Source: Haplomitrium mnioides (Eukaryota; Marchantiophyta; Haplomitriopsida; Calobryales). From it: 20,237 nt of DNA. The notes beneath the pieces are model-generated. The model was not told the DNA's origin. It was given only the letters and a program-made list of their open reading frames with translations, and made no database searches. A program made the translations under genes and the position numbers. This document shows, piece by piece, positions 9,865 to 19,034 of the stretch (positions are counted from its first letter, which is position 1; each line of letters starts with the position of its first letter). The stretch is taken from positions 1 through 20,237 of the forward strand of contig JBNGIS010007855.1 of NCBI GenBank assembly GCA_049999725.1, given 5' to 3'.

Positions 9865-10877
9865 TTTCTCCTATGCTTATCGTTGCAAAGAACCGGCCAT
9901 TATCCCTATTGCAAGTTACAAAAATTTAATGTTATTAATACACACTTGCTCACCTTCACAATTTTCTTTTCTAATAGTCAGTTGGCACTCTACTCACTAG
10001 CTCCTCTACTTCAACTCTAAGATGACCCAACTTTACAAAACAAACACACGACCAACACAAAGACTAACACAACCACATAGTTTTTTAACCTTGTATATCT
10101 ACCAAGAATGGTACTTCACCTTGAGACACTAAGGCTTGGACTACAATTTTGATGGTTGTTTTTCTCAAGTAAGAATAATTTAAATTCCACCTCTTGTGGG
10201 AATACTATCCTCTTACTCTCTCTCTCTTTAACAATCATAGTAGTCACAACTCTATAGCACAAGAAATTCACAATTAGAATAGAAGACCAGCGCTTCCAGA
10301 CAATATTACTTTAGATCATTCTCCAACCTAAATCACAATCTTTCTCAAACAAAAGTAGCCTACAAGCTTTTGTATTGTCGTCACTCAATCTCCTCATGAA
10401 TTGACAAACTTTTGCTCGTGGAATTGATCAAGTAGGATTTTAGACCTGCCAGATCCAAGTCTTGTTGCAATCTTGTTGTTTTCTAGGTTGACTTCTATCA
10501 TTTTCCACTTTTTCTATCTATGATCTTCTAGGCTATAAAAGCTTACACTCATGGCTTGCGAGTTTCCTTGCACAAGCTCTCTTTTCCTCAACATGATATG
10601 CTTCAAAGACTCATAGCCAAACTTCACAACTTGAAGGCAATGCTTTTTAGATTAGCAAAAATCTCTTAGTAACATATCAAATTGGGATTACATCCCAAAA
10701 GAAAGAGCAGATGCCATAGAAATGACATGTCTCTTCTCTTATCCACTCTTATTCTTCCAAACATTATAACTACAACTTGGGACTATTTCAAGGCCTAGCC
10801 CAAATCCATGTTTCACCTTCCTTGATATCACCCTCCTTGAATTTTCACATTTGATCTTCAATCTTCTCAACAATTCT
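9865..10877. repeat. Copy 1 of a ~1 kb dispersed direct repeat (unknown family)
   Basis: It aligns end to end with 19035-20057. The best block, 10561-10650 against 19741-19830, differs at 6 of 90 bases (93%), while other parts look nearer 75-80%. The offset is 9170 at the left and 9180-9181 at the right, so few indels separate the copies. On the minus strand several frames have coding-like runs, but stops in the two copies fall at matching places, so the ancestor was probably already non-coding. Edges are approximate. Confidence 0.85.
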
Positions 10878-11703
10878 GAGATGTTCATTGATTCTTCTTT
10901 GTTGTCACAATAGCTTATTAACTCCGATATTTAGTATGTTATTACAACAAAAGATTGGCAAGGATAGTAAAACTTAAAGAGAATGGAAGTTATCAAAATG
11001 AAGCTCAATGGGATCTACATTTTTGTACTACTTGCTCAATTGGATCTACATCAACTCTTCAATGCTAGATTTTAATATGTTAGGGATTATGTTTAGAGTA
11101 GAATTTAAAATTCAGGATTCAATAATGAGCAAGTACGACTCAAGTCACATCAAGAGGCTAGTCCAATATCAAGACCTTCAGAAGAAGTGAATGAACAATT
11201 CTCCTATATGATGAGTATGTTCAAGAGATGTGAGAAGGATTTTAGTGTTTCTTTCTTGTGGGTTTGTTTGTAAATTTTTTATGTGTTAATAATTAAAAGA
11301 AAAAGAGTGAAGAACTTGATGAGGAGCACATGCAATGATCTAGCAGGCAACAACATCAGTGATCAGGAATTGGTCTAAAGATGGTACTTGCTAGCAAAGG
11401 AAAACAAAAAAAATACCTAGCATTGATTGTAGGTGAAAATTGATGAAGAAAATACAAGAGAGTTGGAAAATGTACTAGTAGGAAAAAAAAATTTCTTGAG
11501 ATGTTTGAGAAGTAAATTGCAGAACCAAATTTTGGAGGTGAATGCAACGTTTTTGTCTCTCGAGGATTGTATGGCTTGGGTTCAATCTCTCTTGAAGGAT
11601 GAACTTTTGAAGGTTCACTCGGAAGATGATCTAAAGCTCTGTGCGCATGGTTCATTCTAAGGCAAAGTTGGTAACCAAGAAGATCAATATCCTCATTCTT
11701 ATA
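10878..11703. other. AT-rich spacer, no supported gene
   Basis: Contains short frames only: 60 residues at 11008-11190 (+), 75 at 11433-11660 (+) and 99 at 11356-11655 (-). The 75-residue frame looks slightly protein-like (charged and leucine-rich) but has no recognisable motif, no splice context I trust and an overlapping antisense frame of similar length. An ATATAAG word on the minus strand near 11697-11703 could be a TATA box if transcription of the neighbouring LTR-like block runs leftwards. Confidence 0.5.
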
Positions 11704-11725
11704 TGTCAGCCCCCTGGTCAGAGCC

Positions 11726-11749
11726 TTAACTCTTTTCCGACAGAGTTAA
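11726..11749. repeat. Inverted repeat TTAACTC...GAGTTAA
   Basis: Seven-base arms (11726-11732 and 11743-11749) surround a 10 bp loop, close to the left end of the possible LTR. It is neither followed nor preceded by a T-run or gene end, so a terminator role is not indicated. Confidence 0.45.
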
Positions 11750-11837
11750 CCCCACTTAAGGGCTGACTTAGTGTTTCGGGACGTTTTATGGGAGGGGCTT
11801 TGCACCGAAGGACCCCAACTTCTACTTACCAACTCTG

Positions 11838-11855
11838 GAGTGTTGCGCAACACTC
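11838..11855. repeat. Perfect 18 bp palindrome
   Basis: GAGTGTTGCGCAACACTC equals its own reverse complement, with GCGC at the centre. A perfect 18 bp palindrome is not expected by chance in 20 kb. It could be a dimeric protein-binding site or a cruciform former inside the possible LTR; no known plant motif of this exact form comes to mind. Confidence 0.8.
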
Positions 11856-12397
11856 AACAACACCCAAGCACACACGCCTTCTTCCAAAGTCCGCAGATGC
11901 TGGTCACTCTCCTTCTTCAGGCCTTAACCTCGAAAGATGCTACTTGGAAGACAGAGGCTGATAAAACAGAGCATCTGACTCTTGACTGCGAGGGCCTCTT
12001 GGTGGTTCCTCTATTGAGAGCCTCAATGGGTTCTTACTTGTCTCCCAGTCTTGGCCACTAGCCAACAGTTGCTTCAGCAGCCCACTTGCTCATGCACATT
12101 CATTTCTCAAGGCATACACTGGTAGGCGGTTATACTGCTGAGTCAATTACAAACTATACTTCAAGAGCCCAGAACTGGACCCAATCACCAGGTTTACAAA
12201 CGGGAAACAAGTCCCAACATCCAATTATCACAATTTACTGCTGTTAGTCCTCACTTCCCCTTCCAGGGTGTCCTCAAGATTTGACAAATGGAATGCAGGT
12301 ACTCTAGTTACTAAGAACTCCATAGAACTACAAACAGAACAAAAATCTAATTAGACACACCTAAACATAGACACACCTACGCCTTGTCTTGCCAACA

Positions 12398-13300
12398 TTG
12401 CAAGCCTGTCCCCCTCTCAAGAGCCAATCTTTCCTCAAACTTTCCTTCCGCAACTCCAGTATTCCTCTGACTCTTCACCCACGCACTCAGATCCAGATAG
12501 TTTTTCAACTTCCCTCGCGAGAAGCCCTGAATTTACTTCCTTAGGCTCGGAAGAGGATTTCTTTAACTTCCACCTCTGGAAGACAGTCCTCTCGACTGCT
12601 GGCCACCCACTCCACCTTGATCTTCGAAGGGATCTTCTCTTCAGTGCACGGGCACTAACACAGCCACTCCTCTCTTGACTCCACAAGATTTTAACACCAG
12701 CAACCTTCTCTGAATGTTGCTGGGACTAATCTCTTGCACAAATCAAAGCTGAGACAACACCATGATCCCCCCTTGGCTGCCCCTCACGAAATACAAACAG
12801 AAAGAATCCTCTTCTCCTCTGAGTGTTGGTCCACCTCCAAATGTTGGTCCGCCTTCAAATGTGAGTACACTTGAGTAGTCTGAGCCTCTAGAGCCTATTG
12901 CTCAGAGATTCCCAACACCTCCTCAGTCCACCTCCACCATGTGATGGCCTTCCTTCATGAGTCCACCCACTTCACCCAAGGTCTCACGAGAACTCTCTCC
13001 TTCGTATCTCGATGCTTTCTCTGCACCAAAAAACAGTCCCCGTAGCTTCAACGCGAGCGTGTCTATCCCCGCGCTTGTTTCCCCCTCCCAGCTATGACGA
13101 TTCATCCCCGCCCTTCCTCGAAGGTCCATGTTTCACTTATCCCACGATTGAGAGGTGTATCCCGTATTTTTACATGGCTCGTAGGTGGGTTTTTTTACCA
13201 GATTCAGAATCTAAAAATGACACCAACAGCTGCGCCTTGTCGTTTTCTTTCCAACCAGACTGATTTCACGCAAAATTGACACATGTAGCTCTCGCAATCC
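12398..13300. other. GC-richer region, coding status unknown
   Basis: It starts with the purine tract (minus strand, about 12400-12420) next to the possible LTR. Minus-strand frames at 12435-12686 (83 residues, Arg/Ser/Glu-rich) and 12923-13129 (68 residues, Gly/Glu-rich) exist but show no known domain. If the LTR call is right this would be the 3' end of that element's interior, yet no reverse transcriptase, integrase or chromodomain motif is visible in any frame. It may equally be 5' sequence of an unrecognised gene. Confidence 0.4.
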
Positions 13301-13382
13301 GCATTTGAACAAGCATACTTTTTTGCTTTGTTTTTTTCCTCATTTTAGCTTGACCACCCGTGAGATCCTTCGGATGCCAGGT

Positions 13383-13498
13383 AGCTGACAGGTGGCGCGT
13401 TGGAGGAGCCCGTTGGATTCCTCGGAAACGAAAACCAATGAGATTCCACGAACGTTTGGCAGCTGACATGTGGCGCGTCGGGGTAGCCCGTTGGATTC
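13383..13498. repeat. Two copies of a 38 bp repeat, 78 bp apart
   Basis: AGCTGACA(G/T)GTGGCGCGT begins both copies (13383-13420 and 13461-13498), and each ends with AGCCCGTTGGATTC. About five bases differ. This is the first of several tandem modules in the GC-rich block. Confidence 0.8.
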
Positions 13499-13504
13499 GC
13501 AAGT

Positions 13505-13655
13505 CTCAAGATTCCCAAGGGATCTCTAATATTCCCGTAGATTCCCAGATCCCGTAGAGGTGCCACGTCATCCGCAAAGCTCAAGATATCCGAGGAATCT
13601 CTAATACTCCCGCAGATTCCCAGAGGCCCGCATGAGCGCCACGTTTCCGCAAAAT
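13505..13655. repeat. Two tandem copies of a ~75 bp repeat
   Basis: Both copies (starting 13505 and 13580) follow the same order: CTCAAGAT, then ATCTCTAATA, then AGATTCCCAGA, then GCCACGT with TCCGCAAA. The period is 75 bp and the copies abut, which suggests unequal exchange or slippage. Each unit ends in the ACGT-core box listed separately. Confidence 0.85.
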
Positions 13656-13661
13656 GCCCCG

Positions 13662-13771
13662 GAACCCCGCCATCACTTCTCGGAATCCCACCGTTGCTTG
13701 GCGGAACCCTACAGTCGCCCTTCAGAACCCCGTTGTCACTTCTTGGAATCCCACCGTCGCTCTTCGGAACC
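13662..13771. repeat. Two tandem copies of a ~63 bp repeat
   Basis: Copies begin GAACCCCG at 13662 and 13725; each continues with CACTTCT, GGAATCCCACCGT and ends in CGGAACC. The plus-strand frame 13632-13823 turns them into EPRHHFSESHR-like peptide repeats, but that frame has no other support and is a by-product of the repeat. Confidence 0.8.
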
Positions 13772-14000
13772 TTGCCACGTCATCCGCAGCCGCGCCGCCC
13801 GACGCCGTCCCGCAAAGGGGTAGGTAGATCGACGCAGTTGACTGGATTCTGCGGTTGACCCACGCTGACTCCTCTTCCGCGGATGCCACGTCATCCGCAA
13901 AATAGGTCTCGCTGAGTAAGAACGTTTCCTGTTATCGCCGTTTCGGCACCCGCTCGCAAATAAGAACTGAGGCTCCCTTCACTTAACTTACGTTCTGCTT

Positions 14001-14485
14001 GATATAAGAACTATGGCGCGCTCCTTTTCGAATTTTCAGCGTTGCACTGTCAAACTTTCCTCCTCGTCATTTCTGGAACTGCGATGTGTCACCTTTTCGG
14101 CTGATGGCTTCTTCTTGCCGGATCGTCGCTCCATCATCTTTTCGGGATTTCCTAATCTTCCTCTGGCCAGATTGTCGATGAATCACTTTTTCGTTATCTT
14201 AATCTTCCCTTGGCCGGAACTTTGTTTGATCACCCTTTCGGTCCTCTTAGTCTTGTTCTGGCCGATCGTCGCACGATCACCTTTTCGGCACCTCCCGCTC
14301 TTCTTCTAGTCAGACCTTCGCTATATTGCCGATTCGCAATCCCCTCGTGATAAGAACGATGCGCACCGCAGATTCTCGTCGAACTTTCAGACCTTACTAA
14401 TGTTGGAATTGCGATAGGTCGCCCTTTCGGTTGCTGATCCCTTGCTTCATCTGCTGGCCGGATCATTGACAAATCACCTTTTTGC
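14001..14485. repeat. Higher-order duplication containing the 47 bp units
   Basis: The lead-in ATAAGAACTATGGCGC (from 14003) and ATAAGAACGATGCGC (from about 14350) are each followed by a GAA-TTTCAG stretch, then GGAA(C/T)TGCGAT and a TC-CC-TTTCGG unit (14089 and 14419), then TGGCCGGATC. The 14419 and 14474 units extend the family to seven. The same ATAAGAAC word also occurs near 13961, before the first block. So a ~345 bp segment seems to have been duplicated and then diverged. Confidence 0.65.
14089..14288. repeat. Five-unit ~47 bp tandem repeat
   Basis: TCACCTTTTCGG or a close variant starts at 14089, 14134, 14183, 14230 and 14277 (spacings 45, 49, 47, 47). A second conserved block, of the form CTGGCCGGATCGTCG, follows about 30 bp into each unit. 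The units differ by roughly a quarter, so the array is old. A plus-strand frame (14013-14309, 98 residues) reads across it, but the period is not a multiple of three and no domain is seen, so I do not call it a gene. Confidence 0.85.
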
Positions 14486-14570
14486 CGCTGTTCCCGCTTG
14501 TGCATCCAACTGATCCCTGTTAGCTGGGCTCCTCACATCGTGAGAAGAATCGGAACCCTTTTAAGTGGGG

Positions 14571-14637
14571 AACCCACATAGGGAGGCTGATCGGATCCCC
14601 CTTAACTTGGGCACCCCACATAGGAAGGCTAGATCCC
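14571..14637. repeat. Two-copy ~42 bp direct repeat
   Basis: CCCACATAGGGAGGCTGATC (from 14573) recurs as CCCACATAGGAAGGCTAGATC (from 14615), and both are preceded by CTT(T/A)A-GTGGG-like sequence. Spacing is 42 bp. It lies just before the last pair of GCCACGT boxes. Confidence 0.75.
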
Positions 14638-14715
14638 GTCGAACCTTCGGACCCTTGGGAGCCGCCACGTCATCCGTTAACTCCGTGAAGCACGCCGGGA
14701 GCGCCACGTTTCCGC

Positions 14716-15154
14716 GGTGCCCCACGGACTCATCGAGGCAACGGTCGTTGGTTAACTTCTCGAAGGTCGTTCTTCCTTAGTTTAGCCTCATTCTCTTCGA
14801 TTCAACTTGCACTGCGATTGCCTTGAGCTCTTCTCTCTATCAAGGTATGGCAGGCTCCGAATGGTCACGAATTGAGGATGCAGTGGTTAAAACTGTTGGC
14901 TCCTCTATTCTACATCCTGACTTTCCTCCCCTCGCCTTCATCTCCCGTACTTCTCTGGATTCTTCCTCGATTGTGGCTGGATCCTTTCTTCTGATCTCCC
15001 TCTCACATCTGCTTGATTTCTCTTGCTCCCCCTTGTCAGCCTTGCCTCTGTCCCGTTCCTGCAAGTCCCTTTACTAGCCTTCTTACCTGACTCCTCTGGA
15101 TTCCACAGGGCTTCCCCTTGGCTTGCAGGATTCATGACATCCACAGGGAAAGGC
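14716..15154. other. GC-rich tail of the repeat block, no supported gene
   Basis: A plus-strand frame of 84 residues runs 14823-15077 and its start region contains ATCAAGGTATGG, which resembles an exon end with a GT donor. With no TATA box at a fixed distance, no recognisable protein domain and no partner acceptor, I leave it unannotated. This is the best place to look for a transcript if the ACGT-box block upstream is a promoter. Confidence 0.35.
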
Positions 15155-15197
15155 AGAAAAGAAAGGAAGAGAAGGGAAAGGGGAAAAAGGAGAAAGG
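15155..15197 (+). repeat. 43-nt uninterrupted purine tract
   Basis: All 43 bases are A or G, in GAAAGG/GGGAAA-like words; purine-rich sequence also precedes it from 15145. It could be a retroelement polypurine tract on the plus strand or a triplex-forming mirror-like tract. What follows (GTGCAAGGTTGG) does not start with a clear TG...LTR sequence. Confidence 0.7.
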
Positions 15198-16979
15198 TGC
15201 AAGGTTGGCATAACAACAATAAAACAATAAAATACACTAAAACACAACAGGCTAACACAAACTGAATGAATCCATCAGGCTTGGAAACTCCGAATTCACA
15301 AAAAATGAAAAACTCAAACACACCCGGCCGACATTATAGCGTATGGTTGATTCAGCTAAGTGGTGAAGGAGTCGATAGGTGTATAAGATAAAGCGCAGTT
15401 ATAATGCTAAAGTAAACATAAACCACAAAAAAATAGGCATCCAATGTATTCGTTGATTCGGTGGAAAGTAGAGTCAAAAGGAATGGATGTTCTTGGTCAG
15501 TGATGTTGATGCGACCTCCTATATATAATTCACATAGGGCCTACATTGTCAAAGATTTACACTTAAAGTTTTAAATGTTTTTTCAATTGTGAGTTCTTGA
15601 AGAAAAAATCTGGTTAGTGAAGATTTATGTTCGTTCTAATGTTTGTCCCTCATGGTTTGTAAGTGTTATGTCTTATTCTTTCCTACCCCAGACATGTCTG
15701 CCCCTCTATTTGTTATATGTTTGTGAAGTTTGTTAATCTGTTGTTTAGTTGAGGCACAAAAAAGAAGGCCATCATTACAAAAAAACATCTACCTCCTCTT
15801 GGGTTTTGTTTCTATATACATTTGTCAAAGCGATAAAGGTTCAGAGCATAAAAATAGAGTGTGTCTAAAAAGAAGTCTAGCTTAGTTAGTTGTGTTGTGG
15901 TTTTGACTGCATCTCAATTTTGGAATCGTTTGTGATGTGGGTATCTCAGCTTAAGCTGGATCTACTAAATTTCAGCTCTTTGGTGTCGACTTGACAAGTT
16001 TGGTCTGGCTAGTACCTACTAAGTTGTAGTTCTAAAAAATGTTGGACCCCCAATGCTATAGCATGGGTACATCTTGTACCTTACTAGCTGAATCTAGAAA
16101 GCTTGAATAAGGCTTTGATTTGCCCATGTGCTGAGTATATGCTTTATAGCTTGTTGTAAATTGGCTCTCACCTCTCTTCTAGCACCTCCTCAATATTGTG
16201 ATGAACACTTGTTTGCAATTCCAACATTAGTATTTGCCCAACTTGATGTGTTCCTTCTGCACTCTTTTGTCAACCTTGTGGATCAATAGCCTTATTTGCC
16301 AACGGTGATTGTAATCTGTATTGGTGACGAGTATTGGTTGTATTGTTTTCTCTGCCACTTGTTTTTTTTCCTTGTTATCAAATCATTGCGTCTCTTTTGA
16401 TCCCTTGTTCTCACTACAAGTGTTGGTAAATTGTCAGTTCCCCTACTAACTCCATAAATATAGTCGTATTGCACCTTCAAGAAGAGATGATTCTAAAGGC
16501 ATGTTGTATCCATTGTTGGGAATCATAGAGTTATTCCCCATGAAACAATGTGTGGACTCCTTGCTTAAGGGTAGTTTTGGCTTGGATCAGTTAGTGCGAC
16601 ACTACTTGATGAAACGTGATGTCACAGTGGTGATAGTGTGCTCATTGTTGCAACATTGGCCAGATAGTGTCAAGTTACCAGTTCATAGTTCTAACCATTG
16701 TGTTCCCCTACTATCTGGTCCATTATTGCTACCTGAGTTTGGAAGTAGTTCTTCCCCTTGCTCCTTTGTATTAGTTAATTGTTCAACTTCTTTCTTATCA
16801 ACCAGTGGTCTAGTGTCAGCCCAACCTTCATTTTGTCTCTATTTGGGAACCTTATCCAATGTTCATAGCTTCTTTTTTTTGGGTCTTGAGATTGTAGTCG
16901 GTCCCTCCCTACCACCATTGACTTGTTTCCATCTCTAACCATCAGCCATGGTATCCTTCCTTTTGGTCCTCCTACCGCT
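15198..16979. other. AT-rich region with no supported gene
   Basis: The longest frame is 145 codons on the plus strand (16501-16938), Ser/Leu-rich and without a recognised domain. In AT-rich DNA of this length one such frame is not surprising. A 62-residue minus frame (16292-16480) is likewise unrecognised. I see no LTR, tRNA or tandem repeat here. Confidence 0.5.
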
Positions 16980-18055
16980 CGACTTCTTGAAATACTCTCG
17001 TCTCAACATACATATCTAGTTTCCGACCAATAGCATAGCACATAAAACTCAAATTTAGAAAGATTCAATTCCCAATCTTAGAGCACACACCCATCCGATA
17101 TACCCTAGTTATTAGACCCAAGCTTATACGAGATTTTGTTCCCACCACTCTATGCCGTTTCCAAAGGGAAAGTTGGATTGTCAAGTTCAAAAAGCGTGTA
17201 CCCTTGATGTCAGACCTAAAACTTAGGCTCCTCTATAGCTACTCTAGTTGAATTCCAACCCTTTTGGAAACTCCATTCCGGCTTTGTGCTATATGATTGA
17301 AGATTGACCACAATTGATATTAGACTTATTTGCTATGAGAGCTACAATTGGTTTGGAACCAATGTTAGGATTCCAAAGTTGACCTCACTCATACCTTGAT
17401 AGTCAAAGTCCATGCTGAGAACACATACCATTTCAAACCTGTACCTTAGAGTTTCCTCACTTTGACCAACAATATCAAGCCACCCGATGTTGTTATGCAG
17501 TGGAGTAGCTTGACCATTTCCCTTGACATACCATACTGAACCCTCTCCCCCCCCTCCCCCAACCCAAAATTCCACTAGATTCTATTTCCAATATCTCTAC
17601 TTGACGCTTGATCAACAACAAGAACTTCCAAGACCCAAACTTTAGAAATAATCCATTTATAAACCTTAGTGTTGATGTCCGACCGATAATAAGAAAGTTA
17701 AGAGCCCGAATTCCTATTAGATTCCACTCTTGATAGGATTATTGGTCACCCTATTGATGGTATAAACTTTTAGACCCAAGTTATAGAGAGATTTCACTAC
17801 CAATAGTATGAACTGCAAGACCCGAGTTTTAGGAAGATTCCATTCTTGATAGTGATATTGGCCCTCTTTTTGATAGTGCAAACCCTAGACCCGACTTCTT
17901 GAAATGCTCTAGTCTTAACATACATATTTAGGTCATGACCAATAGTAGAGCACGTAAAACTCAAATTTAGAAAGATTCTATTGTTGATCTTAGAACACAC
18001 ACCCATCCAATAAACCCTAATTAGACCCAATTTGTGTAATATTCTATTCCCAACT
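16980..18055. repeat. Degenerate ~70 bp tandem repeat array
   Basis: Units share the pattern AGACCC(A/G)A-TT-TAG-AAGATTC-ATTC--GAT (plus strand). AGATTC-like positions fall near 17061, 17131, 17578, 17650, 17719, 17789, 17835, 17901, 17973 and 18040, mostly 66-73 bp apart with one 46 bp step. Two longer blocks, 16980-17120 and 17892-18029, are about 85% identical by eye over ~140 bp at an offset of 912. The 138-residue minus frame (17797-18213) contains NRIFLNL, NGIFLKL and NRILHKL echoes of the unit and is a by-product rather than evidence of a protein. The middle, 17145-17570, is more diverged or is an insertion. Confidence 0.7.
17541..17565 (-). other. G-quadruplex candidate
   Basis: The minus strand has GGG-TT-GGGGG-A-GGGGGGGG-AGA-GGG: four G-runs of at least three with loops of 1-3 bases, a strong intramolecular quadruplex pattern. 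It lies in the middle of the degenerate tandem array. It is also a possible polypurine tract for a minus-strand retroelement, but the sequence beyond it is not LTR-like to my eye. Confidence 0.75.
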
Positions 18056-19034
18056 TTTAGTCTCAATGTAGCCCAATGTTTGGACTTGAGAAGATCATAG
18101 TATATCACTATGTTGCACAAGAGTCTTAACTTAGAGATTTCCCATGGATAAGCATAAACATGTTTGCTTAGATCTTGACAAGAACTAAACATTGCACACG
18201 ATTGGGAAGTCAAAATGCATTATTCCTTTTCTGACTTTTGTTTCAAGTTCAATTATGAATGAGTGACAGATAAGAGTTAGTAGAAGTTAAATTCTAGTTA
18301 TAATTATTATTTATGATGCTAAGAAGATAGTTTGCTACCTCTCCTGTTTGTTTCCTTAGTGCATATTGGCCACTCGAGGTTTACTTACTAGATTGCGCAT
18401 TTGCCACCACTCATAAAGTGTTTCACATCATTTAACCATTGTGACCATAAACCTTACCTTCATAAATCCTCTTCAACAATTGATCAACCAGAACCACCTG
18501 ATTCTTGACTCTTAATGTTGTAGTTGAATGCTAATTCTCATTGGACTTAGCCGAACTTATCATTCTGCCTTAGACGACTAACGAGCATAATTCTGCCAAT
18601 TTCTCCTCTCACACTTTATCCACGTACTCACCCCTATACTACACACTCACAATTGTGTCCTCTCCCTTACTCCCACACGAGAGTGGATTCCTCTCCCTAT
18701 ATACGCACTTGTTTCCGTCACCATATAAAAATGAAACACATATGCAATAATTTTTTCTCATGATCTTTAACCTTCGCCTCACCAGTTTCTTACTGATTGT
18801 TAAGTTTACTATCAAAGTATCTCTATTATGTGTTGTCACCAGATAGGTTGGATGCTTCTCAAATGGTCAATTTTTGTATCATTGTTAACTCTATTTTGAA
18901 CTCCCAAACATTGTCTCTTTATTATTTGCCTCTTTTCATTTCATTTAAACATTATAAAGCTATTTTGATAATATTTCTATTATTGGCTTTGACCTGACTT
19001 TAGTCATCGAACTATTAGGATGAAATTTAATCGC
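18056..19034. other. Spacer with no gene or repeat seen
   Basis: AT-rich DNA with frames no longer than about 66 codons. Nothing recognisable as an RNA gene, mobile-element terminus or regulatory cluster was seen between the tandem array and the second ~1 kb repeat copy. Confidence 0.5.

Larger units (their letters stand above)
11704..12397 (-). repeat. Possible LTR of a second retroelement, minus orientation
   Basis: Read on the minus strand it begins TGTTGGCAAG and ends GGGGGCTGACA, giving TG...CA ends and a related terminal pair (TGTTGGC against TGTCAGC). A purine stretch, GAGAGGGGGACAGG, lies just upstream of the start, where a polypurine tract belongs; TGTTGG after such a tract is a common plant LTR start. 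Against it: no second copy exists in the window, the 5 bp flanks do not match, no primer-binding site was found, and the adjoining sequence to the right carries no pol motif. It may be a remnant of a non-autonomous element. Confidence 0.35.
13562..14715. promoter_or_regulatory. Six-copy GCCACGT..TCCGC box family (ACGT-core)
   Basis: GCCACGTCATCCGC or a close form occurs at 13562-13575, 13774-13787, 13885-13898 and 14664-14676 (last base lost). A second form, GCCACGTTTCCGC, occurs at 13638-13650 and 14703-14715. Read on the minus strand the first form contains TGACGTGGC, a C-box/G-box hybrid of the kind bound by plant bZIP factors. The two forms alternate in the same order at both ends of the block. 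This looks like a promoter or LTR U3; which transcript it would drive is unknown. Confidence 0.6.

Noticed and set aside
12435-12686. 83-residue minus-strand frame, considered as a gypsy pol C-terminus because it precedes a purine tract and a possible LTR
   Set aside because: All three frames were read; none shows integrase, GPY/F or chromodomain motifs.
13562-14715. Treating the regularly repeated boxes as a CRISPR array
   Set aside because: Repeats are diverged, unequally spaced and nested, the spacers are themselves repeats, and the genome is eukaryotic.
14823-15077. 84-residue plus-strand frame after the GC-rich block, with a GT donor-like site near its start
   Set aside because: No homologous family recognised and no acceptor or continuation identified; kept only as a place to look for a transcript.
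16501-16938. 145-residue plus-strand open frame, the longest on that strand
   Set aside because: No recognised domain, Ser/Leu-rich composition, and one frame of this length is plausible by chance in 20 kb of six-frame AT-rich DNA.
17797-18213. 138-residue minus-strand frame
   Set aside because: It is the translation of the degenerate 70 bp tandem array, as its repeated NRIFLNL-like pieces show.
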